From: Clostridia bacterium
GTDB taxonomy: Bacteria; Bacillota; Clostridia; Christensenellales; Borkfalkiaceae
Assembly: GCA_017623605.1 (NCBI GenBank)
Contig: JAGAOR010000033.1
Coordinates: forward strand, 1-40,879
Direction of reading: 5' to 3'
DNA: 40,879 bases
This document shows, piece by piece, positions 9,070 through 18,852 of this stretch. Position 1 is the first letter of the stretch. Every line of letters starts with the position of its first letter. A program made the translations under genes and the position numbers. Below the pieces are notes generated by a model, which was not told where the DNA came from, did no database searches, and saw only the letters and a list, made by a program, of their open reading frames with translations.

Positions 9070-9642
9070 ATGAAAATTTTTCCTGCTATTGATTTATACG
9101 ACAACAAAGCGGTGCGCCTTTTTAAGGGCGACTACGCGAAAATGACGGTGTATAACGACGATCCCGTGGCAGTCGCCCGTGATTTTAAGGCGGCGGGCGC
9201 GGAGCAAATTCACCTCGTCGATCTCGCGGGTGCAAAAGCGGGCGTGCCCGTGCACGCGCAGACCGTGCAAAAAATCGTTTCCGAAACGGGACTGTTTGCT
9301 GAAATCGGTGGCGGTATTCGGAATATGGAAACGATTGAAAAATATCTTGAAGCGGGCGCAGGTCGGGTAATTCTCGGCACAGCGGCGGTAACGGACGAGG
9401 CGTTTTTAAAGGAAGCGTTGGCTCGCTTCGGCGATAAAATTGCCGTAGGCGCGGACGTTTTAGAAGGCAAGATCGCGATCAAGGGTTGGATAGAAAAAAC
9501 CGATTATACCCTCGACGCGTTTTTGGATAAAATGCAAACACTGGGCGTAAAAACGGTGATTTGCACGGACATTTCCAAGGACGGCGCAATGAAAGGTACG
9601 AACCGCGCGCTTTATAAGGAATTAACGGAAAATACGCGTTGA
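9070..9642 (+). CDS. hisA: Phosphoribosylformimino-5-aminoimidazole carboxamide ribotide isomerase, interrupted by a frameshift
   Basis: This is the first 190 residues of the (beta/alpha)8 isomerase that opens the ProFAR ring. The N-terminus [14 protein letters not shown] holds the first catalytic Asp and [15 protein letters not shown] the second. The frame stops at TGA 9640-9642 just after [11 protein letters not shown]. The family is about 235-240 residues, and the missing quarter lies in the next frame (9639-9782). A start at 9070 is preferred over one at 9052 inside hisH; GAGGCGG precedes it. One base seems lost near CGTT at 9637-9640: with an extra T the protein would read [11 protein letters not shown]. 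As read, the product lacks the last phosphate-binding loop and should not fold properly. Confidence 0.9.
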   Translation: MKIFPAIDLYDNKAVRLFKGDYAKMTVYNDDPVAVARDFKAAGAEQIHLVDLAGAKAGVPVHAQTVQKIVSETGLFAEIGGGIRNMETIEKYLEAGAGRVILGTAAVTDEAFLKEALARFGDKIAVGADVLEGKIAIKGWIEKTDYTLDAFLDKMQTLGVKTVICTDISKDGAMKGTNRALYKELTENTR

Positions 9643-9782
9643 ACGTGGTTGCGTCAGGCGGGGTATCGTCAATAGACGATATACGCGCACTTGCAGATTC
9701 GGGCGTATACGGCGCGATCGTAGGAAAGGCGTATTATATCGGCGCGATCAATTTAAAAGAAGCGATAGAGGTGGCGAAATGA
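9639..9782 (+). pseudogene. hisA: C-terminal part of hisA in the -1 frame
   Basis: This stretch encodes [18 protein letters not shown] and then [15 protein letters not shown], which is the standard end of HisA including the ASGG phosphate-binding loop, followed by about ten residues. It has no start of its own. Its stop overlaps the hisF start at 9779 as ATGA, exactly as elsewhere in the operon, so this frame is the natural end of hisA. The break is thus recent, or an error in the sequence. Confidence 0.85.
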
Positions 9783-10537
9783 TCACGAAACGGATTATTC
9801 CCTGCTTGGACGTGAAAGACGGGCGGGTGGTGAAAGGTGTCAATTTCGAAAAGCTTAAAGAGGTGGCTTCGCCCGTCGATCTTGCAAAATTTTATTCGGA
9901 GAACGGCGCGGACGAGCTCGTGTTTTACGATATTACGGCTTCCGCGGAGGGCAGAAAACTGTTTACGGGTATTTTGACGGAAGCAGCGAGCTCGGTGTTT
10001 ATTCCGCTCACCGTTGGTGGCGGGATCAGAGAACTTTCCGATTTTGAACGAGTGCTCTCCTGCGGCGCAGATAAGGTAAGTGTGAATTCGGGCGCGATTG
10101 CGAACCGAGCCTTGATTGGCGAAGCGGCGAAAAAATACGGCGATCAATGCGTAGTAATCTCGGCGGATATTAAGCGGGTAGACGGCGCGTTTCACGTGTT
10201 TGCCAAGGGCGGCAGAGAGGATACGGGCTTGGAGGCGATCGAATGGATCAAACGATGCGTCGGCGAGGGTGCGGGCGAGGTTGTCGTTAATTCTATGGAC
10301 ACCGACGGCGTGAAAGGCGGGTTTGATTTGGAGCTTTTAAAGGCGGTGTGCGACGTGGTGGACGTGCCCGTGATCGCTTCGGGTGGAGCGGGAAAAACGG
10401 AGGATTTTATTCGGCTTTTCAAGGAAATTCCCAAGGTGGACGCGGGGCTTGCCGCTTCCGTTTTCCATTTCGGAGAGATTGCGATTCCCGATTTGAAAAG
10501 AAAGCTAAAAGAAGAGGGCGTGAACGTCCGGTTATGA
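9779..10537 (+). CDS. hisF: Imidazole glycerol phosphate synthase, cyclase subunit
   Basis: A 252-residue barrel enzyme that uses ammonia from HisH to make imidazoleglycerol phosphate and [24 protein letters not shown] holds the catalytic Asp equivalent to D11, and VVISADIKR the Asp equivalent to D130. Phosphate-binding loops GGGIR and ASGGAGK are present. It overlaps the shifted end of hisA by four bases. Confidence 0.97.
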   Translation: MITKRIIPCLDVKDGRVVKGVNFEKLKEVASPVDLAKFYSENGADELVFYDITASAEGRKLFTGILTEAASSVFIPLTVGGGIRELSDFERVLSCGADKVSVNSGAIANRALIGEAAKKYGDQCVVISADIKRVDGAFHVFAKGGREDTGLEAIEWIKRCVGEGAGEVVVNSMDTDGVKGGFDLELLKAVCDVVDVPVIASGGAGKTEDFIRLFKEIPKVDAGLAASVFHFGEIAIPDLKRKLKEEGVNVRL

Positions 10538-10553
10538 AACGAGGAGAAAGAAT

Positions 10554-11204
10554 ATGATTAAGATTGAAGAATTAAAATTTGACGAAAAGGGCTTAATTCC
10601 CGCAATCGTAGTAGATGCCCAAACGAAAGACGTGTTGACGCTTGCGTATATGAACGAGGAAAGCTTACGTATTACGCTTGAAAAGCAAAAAACGTGTTTT
10701 TGGAGCAGAAGCAGAAAGGAGCTTTGGCTGAAAGGCGAAACGAGCGGGAATTATCAGCACGTAGTGTCGATTACTGCGGATTGCGATAAGGACGCGCTCG
10801 TTGTCAAAGTGGAAAAGGACGGACCTGCTTGCCATACGGGCGCGGAGAGCTGTTTCTTTAATCCGCTTTATATTAACGAAGAAAAACACGAATTTAGCTT
10901 GCGCGGACTTTACGGTTTATTGCTCGGTAGAAAAGAGGCAATGCCGCAGGGCTCGTATACGACCTATCTTTTTGAAAAGGGTTTAGATAAAATTTTGAAA
11001 AAAGTAGGGGAAGAAAGCACGGAGGTGATTATTGCGGGCAAGGCGCAGGATAAAGCGGAAACGATTTACGAAATTGCCGATCTTGCCTATCACGTGATGG
11101 TTCTTATGGTACAAGCGGGGATTACGGTGGACGACGTGCAAAAAGAGCTCGCTTCCCGACACGTGATTGATCATAAGGTGAAACAGGAGAAAATGACGAA
11201 ATAA
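10554..11204 (+). CDS. hisI: Bifunctional phosphoribosyl-AMP cyclohydrolase / phosphoribosyl-ATP pyrophosphohydrolase
   Basis: A 216-residue HisIE fusion carrying out steps two and three of the pathway. The cyclohydrolase half (about 1-105) shows [28 protein letters not shown] and the metal site in DCDKDALVV plus [12 protein letters not shown]. The pyrophosphohydrolase half (about 110-205) shows [23 protein letters not shown] and [17 protein letters not shown] lies upstream of the start. It is the last his gene; no terminator follows before the next gene. Confidence 0.96.
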   Translation: MIKIEELKFDEKGLIPAIVVDAQTKDVLTLAYMNEESLRITLEKQKTCFWSRSRKELWLKGETSGNYQHVVSITADCDKDALVVKVEKDGPACHTGAESCFFNPLYINEEKHEFSLRGLYGLLLGRKEAMPQGSYTTYLFEKGLDKILKKVGEESTEVIIAGKAQDKAETIYEIADLAYHVMVLMVQAGITVDDVQKELASRHVIDHKVKQEKMTK

Positions 11205-11221
11205 GAAAAATGAGGCAATTT

Positions 11222-12220
11222 ATGCGGGGAACGAAAAAATTGCTGATAGGGTTCTTGGTGTGTTTGAGTGTACTTTTTAGCTCGATTGGCTTGGCTGCGT
11301 GCGAATATACGGAAAGCGCAAAACAGTCTTCTGATACGGGAAGTTGTACGAGTATCGAACAAAACGCAAGCGATTCTTCACAAACGCAAGAAAATGCAAG
11401 TGATTGTTCACACGAACAAGAAGATTCAAGTGATTGTTCGCACGAACACCAATATACGGCGGTTGTAACCGCGCCTACTTGCACCGAGCAGGGCTTTACG
11501 ACGTATACTTGTTCTTGTGGCGATAGCTACGTAGACACGTACGTAAACGAGCTTGACCACGAATTTAAAAATTACGTTTCCAACGGCGACGCGAAATGCG
11601 AAACAGACGGAACGGAAACGGCGGTTTGCGAGCGTGAGGATTGCGAAGTAACAGACACGCGAACGCAAGAAAATTCTGCGCTTGAACACATTTACGATAG
11701 GAAAACGGTAGAAACGAAATATCAAAAATCCGAAGCGACTTGCACGAGCAAAGCCGTTTATTATAGGTCTTGCGTTTGTGGTAAGGCGAACGCAACGGAA
11801 ACGTTTGAATACGGCGACTGCCTTGAACATAAAATAAACGATTTGGGGATATGTAGAGTGTGCGAAGATCCCATTCTTCCAACGCACGGCGTTCTTTACG
11901 AAAAGCTTCCAGACGGTACGGCGCGAGCGATTGCGTACGAGGGGCAGCTCGTAAAGGTGCGTATTGCCGAAACGTACGACGGCGCGCCCGTTACCAAAAT
12001 CGGCAACGCCGCGTTTAGAAATAGCAACGTTACGCGCATTATAATCCCCGATAGCGTAAAATCTATCGAGCAGTATGCGTTCTATGGGTGCGAGCGTTTG
12101 ACGAGTATCACGTTTCAAGGTACAATAAAGGATTGGATCGCCGTTTCCAAGGGGGATAAGTGGAGCGATAACGTTGCTGCAACCAAGGTTGTGTGCTCGG
12201 ACGGGGAAGTGGAGATATAA
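11222..12220 (+). CDS. BspA-like lipoprotein with Cys-rich repeats and one leucine-rich-repeat unit
   Basis: A 332-residue predicted surface lipoprotein. MRGTKKLLIGFLVCLSV and lipobox LAAC (C27) align closely with the N-terminus of the BspA gene at 30027; that match and GAGG at 11212-11215 favour ATG 11222 over 11210. A Ser/Cys/His-rich linker of three 10-residue repeats follows, then a Cys-rich part with TCTEQGFTTYTCSCG and similar blocks common in gut BspA proteins, then a short LRR_5 region (IIIPDSVKSIEQYAFYGC) and a tail ending KVVCSDGEVEI. It starts 17 bases after hisIE with no promoter seen, so it may ride on the his transcript. Function unknown; adhesion or surface binding is usual for the family. 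Confidence 0.8.
   Translation: MRGTKKLLIGFLVCLSVLFSSIGLAACEYTESAKQSSDTGSCTSIEQNASDSSQTQENASDCSHEQEDSSDCSHEHQYTAVVTAPTCTEQGFTTYTCSCGDSYVDTYVNELDHEFKNYVSNGDAKCETDGTETAVCEREDCEVTDTRTQENSALEHIYDRKTVETKYQKSEATCTSKAVYYRSCVCGKANATETFEYGDCLEHKINDLGICRVCEDPILPTHGVLYEKLPDGTARAIAYEGQLVKVRIAETYDGAPVTKIGNAAFRNSNVTRIIIPDSVKSIEQYAFYGCERLTSITFQGTIKDWIAVSKGDKWSDNVAATKVVCSDGEVEI
11363..11452 (+). repeat. Three tandem 30-bp repeats in the lipoprotein linker
   Basis: Units at 11363, 11393 and 11423 each encode a 10-residue block of the type NASDCSHEQE. They differ at a few bases, so they are diverging copies, and copy number could change by slippage. Confidence 0.8.
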
Positions 12221-12238
12221 CGACTTCCGCCGTTATAA

Positions 12239-12312
12239 GTGAAATGAACGCTTCGCGTTCGTGAAATGCCCTTTCGGGGCGTGAATTGAAAACCTGTCGG
12301 TTTTCGTGAAAA
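12239..12312 (+). repeat. Stem-loop array with GTGAAWT linkers, short copy
   Basis: Linkers GTGAAAT (12239), GTGAAAT (12261), GTGAATT (12281) and GTGAAAA (12306) alternate with three hairpins: GAACGC/GCGTTC with loop TTC, GCCC/GGGC, and GAAAACC/GGTTTTC with loop TGTC. The array begins 19 bases after the BspA gene and ends just before the next promoter. A related, longer array lies at 31412-31614. Confidence 0.85.
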
Positions 12313-12318
12313 GGACGG

Positions 12319-12347
12319 TTGACAAAAACGCGTATTTGCGATACAAT
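12319..12347 (+). promoter_or_regulatory. Consensus SigA promoter of the peptide-binding protein
   Basis: TTGACA at 12319-12324, 17-base spacer, TACAAT at 12342-12347. The transcript would have a leader of about 85 bases before the ATG at 12438; I see no convincing riboswitch fold in it. Confidence 0.85.
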
Positions 12348-12437
12348 ATATAATGTGTTGTCATAAAATTGCGTTATTGTGCCGTTGAGTAGCTATAAAG
12401 TCAAGTGTTGGGATAATAATAAAAAGGCGAACGATAT

Positions 12438-14666
12438 ATGAAAGAAAAATGGAAAAGATTTATAAGCGTAGTGCTTGCGGCGATTTCCGTAAGTGCGACG
12501 GCGTTGCCTATGATTGCTTGCGGCGAAAAACCGAATAATCCTAAAACTCCGCCGCTTACGTTCGGTATTGATGCGCCGAGCGGGAATTTTAATCCGTTTT
12601 TCTTGGAATCGGTAAGCGATTCTAAGATCGTGGGGCAAACGCAGATTCGTATGCTCACGGCGGACGCGAGCGGGAAGCCTATCTGCGGGGAAAATCAACC
12701 GACCGTGGCTCTTTCCTACACGGAAACGATGAAAAAAGGTGAAGAAACTACGACGAACGCGAATGAGGCGACCTCAACCGAATACGAGTTCGTGCTGAAA
12801 AACGGCATTAAATTTTCCGACGGTACGCCGCTTACGATCAAGGACGTTTTGTTCAATCTCTACGTGTACCTCGATCCTATGTACGCGGGCTCGGCTACGA
12901 TTGCTTCCACGAGGATTCAGGGCTTGAACGCGTATCGTTGGCAAGATCCGCTCGCTTCGGACGATCAGGATATTAACGAGGGGGAAGAATATTTCTATAC
13001 GCAAGCGGACGCGCGAATTCTCAATGTTTTAAACTACCTTTCGAATAAAACGGGTGATCCCGAAAACGAGATAAAAGCGGATATTGCTTTCATTAAAAAG
13101 CTGTTTTTTGAAGAATCGGAAAGCGGAGCCGATCTTGATTCGCAAATTCAAGACGTGCTTACGTCCGAGGAAACGCTTGGCACATTGCGCGAAGAATTAG
13201 CAAGGGAAATTCGCTGGGCGTACTACGACGATTTCAAAGAAGAAAACGACGGGTTGCTCGTGAAAACGATTTCGGGAATCACGACGAGTACGAAAGTGGT
13301 GGACGACGAAACGCACGACGTGTTGAAAATTGCGGTCAACGGCGTTGATCCCAAAGACGTTTGGAATTTTGCGTTCCCCGTTGCGCCTATGCATTATTAC
13401 GCAGGCGAAACGTACGCGGCGAAAGCGAACGGCGTCGATCATTTTGGCGTGGAATATAGCGACAAGGAATTTTTCCAAGACGTGCTCCAAGATCCGGCGA
13501 AAAACGCGTTGCCCGTCGGCGCGGGCGCGTATCAGGCGAGCAATTTGGACGGCGCGAGCACGGGTATAGACGGCGACGATTTTTATAACGGTAGCTACGT
13601 ATATTTCACCAAAAATAACTATTTTAACACGGTTGGTTCGGATTTGCGCAACGCGAGAATCAAAAATCTTTGGTATAAGGTCGTGGCGAGCGATCAAATT
13701 CTCGATGCGCTTAAGAGCAACGAAATTCACGTAGGCTTCCCGATCGCAAAGCTGGAAAATATTTCCGCAGTGGACGAATATAAAGATCTCGAACGCGTAA
13801 CGTATACGACGAACGGCTACGGGTACGTGGGTATCAACCCCAAAGCCGTGCCCGATATTGAGGTACGCAGGGCGATTATGAAAGCAATGGATACCGCTTC
13901 GATCGTGAAGAATTATTATTCTCCCGAGCTTGCTGAAACGCTTCACCGTTCTATGTCTATGGAATCCTGGGCGTATCCGAAAGTTGGCGATAAGAACGTC
14001 GGACGGCACGAAAAGGTGAAATTTTCACGCGACGCGGAAGAAATTTGCACGCTCGTGGAAGCGGCGGGATATAGCCGTGTGGATAGCAATAGCGTGTATA
14101 GTAAAGACGGTAAACCGCTTAAGCTCGTGTTTACAATCGCGGGCGAATCCAAAGATCACCCCGCTTACGATATGTTTACGGAAACAGCCGAATGGCTAAA
14201 CGAAAATTGCGGCTTTGATATTACGGTTGCGACGGATATTCACGCACTTTCCAAGCTCGAAACGGGCGATTTGCAGGTATGGGCGGAGAGTTGGTCGTCG
14301 AGTATTGATCCCGATTTGTATCAAGTTTATCATAAAGATAGCTCGGCTACGAGTATTAAAAATTGGGGCTACGATACGATTTTTGCCGATTCGACGGGGC
14401 AATTTACCTATGAAAAGGACATTATCAATCAGTTGAGCCAAAAGATCGAAGCGGGCAGAGAAACCATTAACCGCAACGAAAGAACGAGAATTTACGCGCA
14501 AGCACTCGATTTGATTATGGAGCTTTGCGTGGAGCTTCCCGCCTATCAAAAAAAGGATATGGTCGTGTATAATAAGAAACTGATTAACAGTTCGACAATC
14601 CGTACAAGGAACGCTTCGTCCACTTCGGGCGTGTTCGATCGCATTTGGGAAGTGGATTACCGTTGA
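12438..14666 (+). CDS. Family 5 (oligopeptide type) substrate-binding lipoprotein
   Basis: A 742-residue extracellular solute-binding protein. Signal peptide with lipobox MIAC (C28). The family core is seen as LKNGIKFSDGTPLTIKDVLFN near 120-140, FTKNNYF before the middle hinge, GYVGIN and EVRRAIMKAMD, and YAQALDLIMELCVELPAYQ near the end. It is longer than the usual 520-600 residues because of inserts, including an acidic stretch near 190-260. No permease or ATPase gene lies nearby, so its transporter partners are elsewhere or it acts in sensing. It has its own promoter and terminator, so it is a single-gene unit. Ligand cannot be told from sequence. Confidence 0.88.
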   Translation: MKEKWKRFISVVLAAISVSATALPMIACGEKPNNPKTPPLTFGIDAPSGNFNPFFLESVSDSKIVGQTQIRMLTADASGKPICGENQPTVALSYTETMKKGEETTTNANEATSTEYEFVLKNGIKFSDGTPLTIKDVLFNLYVYLDPMYAGSATIASTRIQGLNAYRWQDPLASDDQDINEGEEYFYTQADARILNVLNYLSNKTGDPENEIKADIAFIKKLFFEESESGADLDSQIQDVLTSEETLGTLREELAREIRWAYYDDFKEENDGLLVKTISGITTSTKVVDDETHDVLKIAVNGVDPKDVWNFAFPVAPMHYYAGETYAAKANGVDHFGVEYSDKEFFQDVLQDPAKNALPVGAGAYQASNLDGASTGIDGDDFYNGSYVYFTKNNYFNTVGSDLRNARIKNLWYKVVASDQILDALKSNEIHVGFPIAKLENISAVDEYKDLERVTYTTNGYGYVGINPKAVPDIEVRRAIMKAMDTASIVKNYYSPELAETLHRSMSMESWAYPKVGDKNVGRHEKVKFSRDAEEICTLVEAAGYSRVDSNSVYSKDGKPLKLVFTIAGESKDHPAYDMFTETAEWLNENCGFDITVATDIHALSKLETGDLQVWAESWSSSIDPDLYQVYHKDSSATSIKNWGYDTIFADSTGQFTYEKDIINQLSQKIEAGRETINRNERTRIYAQALDLIMELCVELPAYQKKDMVVYNKKLINSSTIRTRNASSTSGVFDRIWEVDYR

Positions 14667-14734
14667 TAAAATTTTTGCTTGCCTGAGCGTGGGGCGGTGC
14701 GTTTGCTCGCTTATTCTTGTCGTTAATAAATTGT

Positions 14735-14774
14735 AACCGCACGGCGTGTGAAGTATCGCCGTGCGGTTGTATTT
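14735..14774. terminator. Bidirectional terminator between convergent genes
   Basis: A perfect 12-bp stem (14735-14746 with 14757-14768) is followed on the plus strand by TGTATTTTTT. It serves the peptide-binding protein and, read in reverse, the convergent lipoprotein gene. Confidence 0.85.
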
Positions 14775-14775
14775 T

Positions 14776-15480
14776 TTAAGATTCCCGTTTTGCTAAAATT
14801 TTACCGCTTGTGGCGTTGATCAAAAATGCGTTCGTTTTGCCGCTACGATCAATCACGCCTACGTAGTAATAGGGGGAATCCTCGTAAATTAGGCGAAGAT
14901 AAATTTCGCCGGCAAAGCCGTATTTGTCCGTCATAGAGGCAAACAGCTCGCTTTCTGCCGTTACGAGATTTTTTAAAACGGCTTCGGGGGAAAGCGTTTT
15001 TTCGCCCAGTACCGATTGCGCCGTAAGCTCGCGTTCCGTTTCGCCGTGGGTGATCGAACAGGTGAGAGAGGAAAGCGCGGCAATATCCAAAGGACACGCG
15101 AAATAGTATTCCGCTTTCACTTGATCGTACGACATTTCCCCGCCGTGCGTTTTTCCGTCTATCTCAAATGAAACGCTACATTCTTTTTCACCCGACGGCG
15201 CGACGAGCCAAAGCTCCGTGCGAACGTTCGTTTCCCGCGGTACGCCGTCTGCGCTGTAAGGAGATTCTTTGACGACGGAATATACCCGCAAGGAAAATTC
15301 TTCGTCGCTCGCCAACAAAACGTTACGGCGAAGCTCGGAAACGTAGTCGAAATAATTGATTTCCTTATGGCAAGCGAACAGACAAGATGAGAGACATAAA
15401 AGGAGGAAAAAGAAAAGCGTGGCGCGAAGCGTTTTTATCGGTTGTAAAAGCTTGGATTTTAAGTGAGAAAAAACGTTCAT
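14776..15480 (-). CDS. Lipoprotein of unknown function
   Basis: A 234-residue protein with a long hydrophobic signal (about 19-36) and two overlapping lipobox options, LSSC (C33) or LFAC (C37). The mature part has no family I can name; its end, YYYVGVIDRSGKTNAFLINATSGKILA, resembles the final strand pair of PepSY-type domains, a weak likeness. No Shine-Dalgarno is visible before ATG 15480. A TATAAT on the same strand at 15490-15485 sits so close to the ATG that the message could be leaderless, though the area is AT-rich and this may be chance. Confidence 0.75.
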   Translation of the reverse strand: MNVFSHLKSKLLQPIKTLRATLFFFLLLCLSSCLFACHKEINYFDYVSELRRNVLLASDEEFSLRVYSVVKESPYSADGVPRETNVRTELWLVAPSGEKECSVSFEIDGKTHGGEMSYDQVKAEYYFACPLDIAALSSLTCSITHGETERELTAQSVLGEKTLSPEAVLKNLVTAESELFASMTDKYGFAGEIYLRLIYEDSPYYYVGVIDRSGKTNAFLINATSGKILAKRES

Positions 15481-15536
15481 AGTCCATTATATTAAAAAAA
15501 AATTAAAAACATACCCGATAAATTTCGTTTAGACAG

Positions 15537-15565
15537 TTGATTTTTTATTCGCAATATGGTAAAAT
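15537..15565 (+). promoter_or_regulatory. SigA-type promoter for the 15594 gene
   Basis: TTGATT at 15537-15542, 17-base spacer, TAAAAT at 15560-15565, ahead of a good GGGAGGAG site at 15580-15587. Confidence 0.65.
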
Positions 15566-15593
15566 AATATAAATACAATGGGAGGAGAGCTAT

Positions 15594-16196
15594 ATGCGCG
15601 TTGATAAAGTAATTTTGCGCGCCGCTATCAGTACGTTGGCGGCAATCGTAGCGTTGCTTGCGGCTATGCTTCTCGCGCTGTGCTTTATCTTCCCTTCTAC
15701 TATGATGCGCATTACCTACGATATGGGTATGGACGGAGCGAGTATCCGTTACGCCCGCCGCGCCTACGACTACACGGACGACGTATATTTTATTGCGTTT
15801 GCAACGGAGGTTGCAATCGGGTTGGAGGATTACGCCCAGATCGAAACGTGCGGCGAGGAATTGATCGCGGACGAAAAATTCAGCACGCATTGCGACAAGC
15901 AAAACGCGGCGATTGAGAGTGAGGGCGGCTACGAGCAATACGTGTTCGGGCAAATTTGTCTCGCTAAATACCGTCAAGGTGAAAAAACGGAATCGATCGA
16001 GAAAGCGTTTGCGCTTGTGGATAGTAGCTTTCCGAAGAACAACGCGGTGGCGGCGGTACTTTTGACTGCGCTCTCGGCGGGGGATAACGAAACGGCAGAC
16101 GCCGTGAAAGAGAAAATGAATGAGATGAACGTAAGTGCGTTTTCGGCTTCCGATAAGGAATACTACGACGCTTTGCTTGCGCTTGCAAACGGATAA
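15594..16196 (+). CDS. Membrane-anchored protein of unknown function
   Basis: A 200-residue protein with one N-terminal membrane segment (about 9-33, AAISTLAAIVALLAAMLLALCFIF) and no lipobox or clear cleavage site, so the rest probably faces outside as an anchored domain. The remainder is helical and acidic with paired helices (ATEVAIGLEDYAQIETCGEELI, FALVDSSFPKNNAVAAVLLTALSAG), suggestive of TPR-like repeats. I cannot name a family. It has its own promoter and lies just before guaB, with a hairpin in between. Confidence 0.75.
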   Translation: MRVDKVILRAAISTLAAIVALLAAMLLALCFIFPSTMMRITYDMGMDGASIRYARRAYDYTDDVYFIAFATEVAIGLEDYAQIETCGEELIADEKFSTHCDKQNAAIESEGGYEQYVFGQICLAKYRQGEKTESIEKAFALVDSSFPKNNAVAAVLLTALSAGDNETADAVKEKMNEMNVSAFSASDKEYYDALLALANG

Positions 16197-17738
<1,542 letters not shown>

Positions 17739-17772
17739 TTGAGATTTTTTAAGTTAAGGAGATATAAAATTT

Positions 17773-18753
17773 ATGGATAACAACGTACGTCCTGAAACGA
17801 TGAAACGGATCAACAACAAGGCACTTGCACAGGCGTTTATCGACGAGCAGGTGGAAATTATCCGAGGGCAAGTGGGCAATAAAAAGGTTTTGCTTGCGCT
17901 TTCGGGCGGGGTGGATTCCTCCGTCGTTGCCGCGCTTTTAATCAAGGCAATCGGTAAACAGCTCGTCTGCGTGCACGTCAATCACGGACTTTTAAGAAAG
18001 GGCGAGCCCGAACAGGTTGTTGAAGTGTTCAGAAATCAAATGGACGCAAACCTCGTTTACGTAGATGCGGTAGAACGGTTTTTGAGTAAGCTTGCGGGCG
18101 TGGAAGAACCTGAAAAGAAACGTAAAATTATCGGCGCGGAATTTATCCGCGTGTTTGAAGAAGAAGCGAGAAAACAAGAGGGGATCGAATTCCTTGCTCA
18201 AGGCACGATCTATCCCGACATTATCGAAAGCGACGGCGTGAAAGCACACCACAACGTGGGCGGACTTCCCGAAGATATGCAATTCGAGCTCGTTGAACCG
18301 CTTAAATTCCTTTATAAAGACGAGGTTCGCGTGGTGGGTAGCGAGCTTGGCTTGCCCGACGGTATGGTATACCGTCAACCGTTCCCCGGTCCGGGGCTTG
18401 GCGTGCGTTGCCTTGGCGCAATCACGCGTGAAAGATTGGAAGCCGTGCGCGAGTCGGACGCAATCTTGCGTGAAGAATTTGCAAACGCAGGCTTGGAGGG
18501 AAAGGTTTGGCAATATTTCACGGCAGTACCCGATTTCCGCTCCGTGGGCGTGAAAAACGGCGCGAGAACGTATGCGTATCCCGTGATTATCCGCGCGGTG
18601 AACACCGTTGACGCGATGACGGCGACGATCGAGGAAATTCCTTACGAGCTTTTGAAGAAAATCACGAACCGTATCACAACGGAAGTGGAGAACGTCAACC
18701 GCGTGCTTTACGATTTAACCCCGAAGCCTTCCGGCACGATTGAATGGGAATAA
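17773..18753 (+). CDS. guaA: GMP synthetase, ATP pyrophosphatase subunit only
   Basis: A 326-residue protein equal to the C-terminal two thirds of bacterial GuaA. The PP-loop [10 protein letters not shown] lies at 42-50, followed by [22 protein letters not shown] and, in the dimerisation domain, [16 protein letters not shown] and the terminal KPSGTIEWE. Standard GuaA is about 510 residues with an N-terminal glutamine amidotransferase, and none is encoded here or upstream; only 34 bases separate it from guaB. It therefore resembles the two-subunit archaeal form. It must use free ammonia or a separate glutaminase. AAGGAGAT at 17756-17763 supports the start, so this is not a simple missed N-terminus. 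Confidence 0.93.
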   Translation: MDNNVRPETMKRINNKALAQAFIDEQVEIIRGQVGNKKVLLALSGGVDSSVVAALLIKAIGKQLVCVHVNHGLLRKGEPEQVVEVFRNQMDANLVYVDAVERFLSKLAGVEEPEKKRKIIGAEFIRVFEEEARKQEGIEFLAQGTIYPDIIESDGVKAHHNVGGLPEDMQFELVEPLKFLYKDEVRVVGSELGLPDGMVYRQPFPGPGLGVRCLGAITRERLEAVRESDAILREEFANAGLEGKVWQYFTAVPDFRSVGVKNGARTYAYPVIIRAVNTVDAMTATIEEIPYELLKKITNRITTEVENVNRVLYDLTPKPSGTIEWE

Positions 18754-18768
18754 TTTTTGTTTGAAAAC

Positions 18769-18798
18769 AGCCTGTCGTAACCAATACGGCAGGCTTTT
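18769..18798 (+). terminator. Terminator after guaA
   Basis: A 10-bp stem (18769-18778 with 18786-18795, one G-T pair), loop AACCAAT, followed by TTTT. Confidence 0.75.
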
Positions 18799-18852
18799 GC
18801 ATATATTGTATTATGAGGTTTTCCTCAAATACACAAGAGGTTTTGATATACT

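Noticed and set aside
9625-9645. Programmed -1 frameshift in hisA
   Set aside because: No slippery heptamer is present (the site reads ACGCGTTGA), and re-pairing of the P-site tRNA after a slip would be poor. A lost base explains it better.
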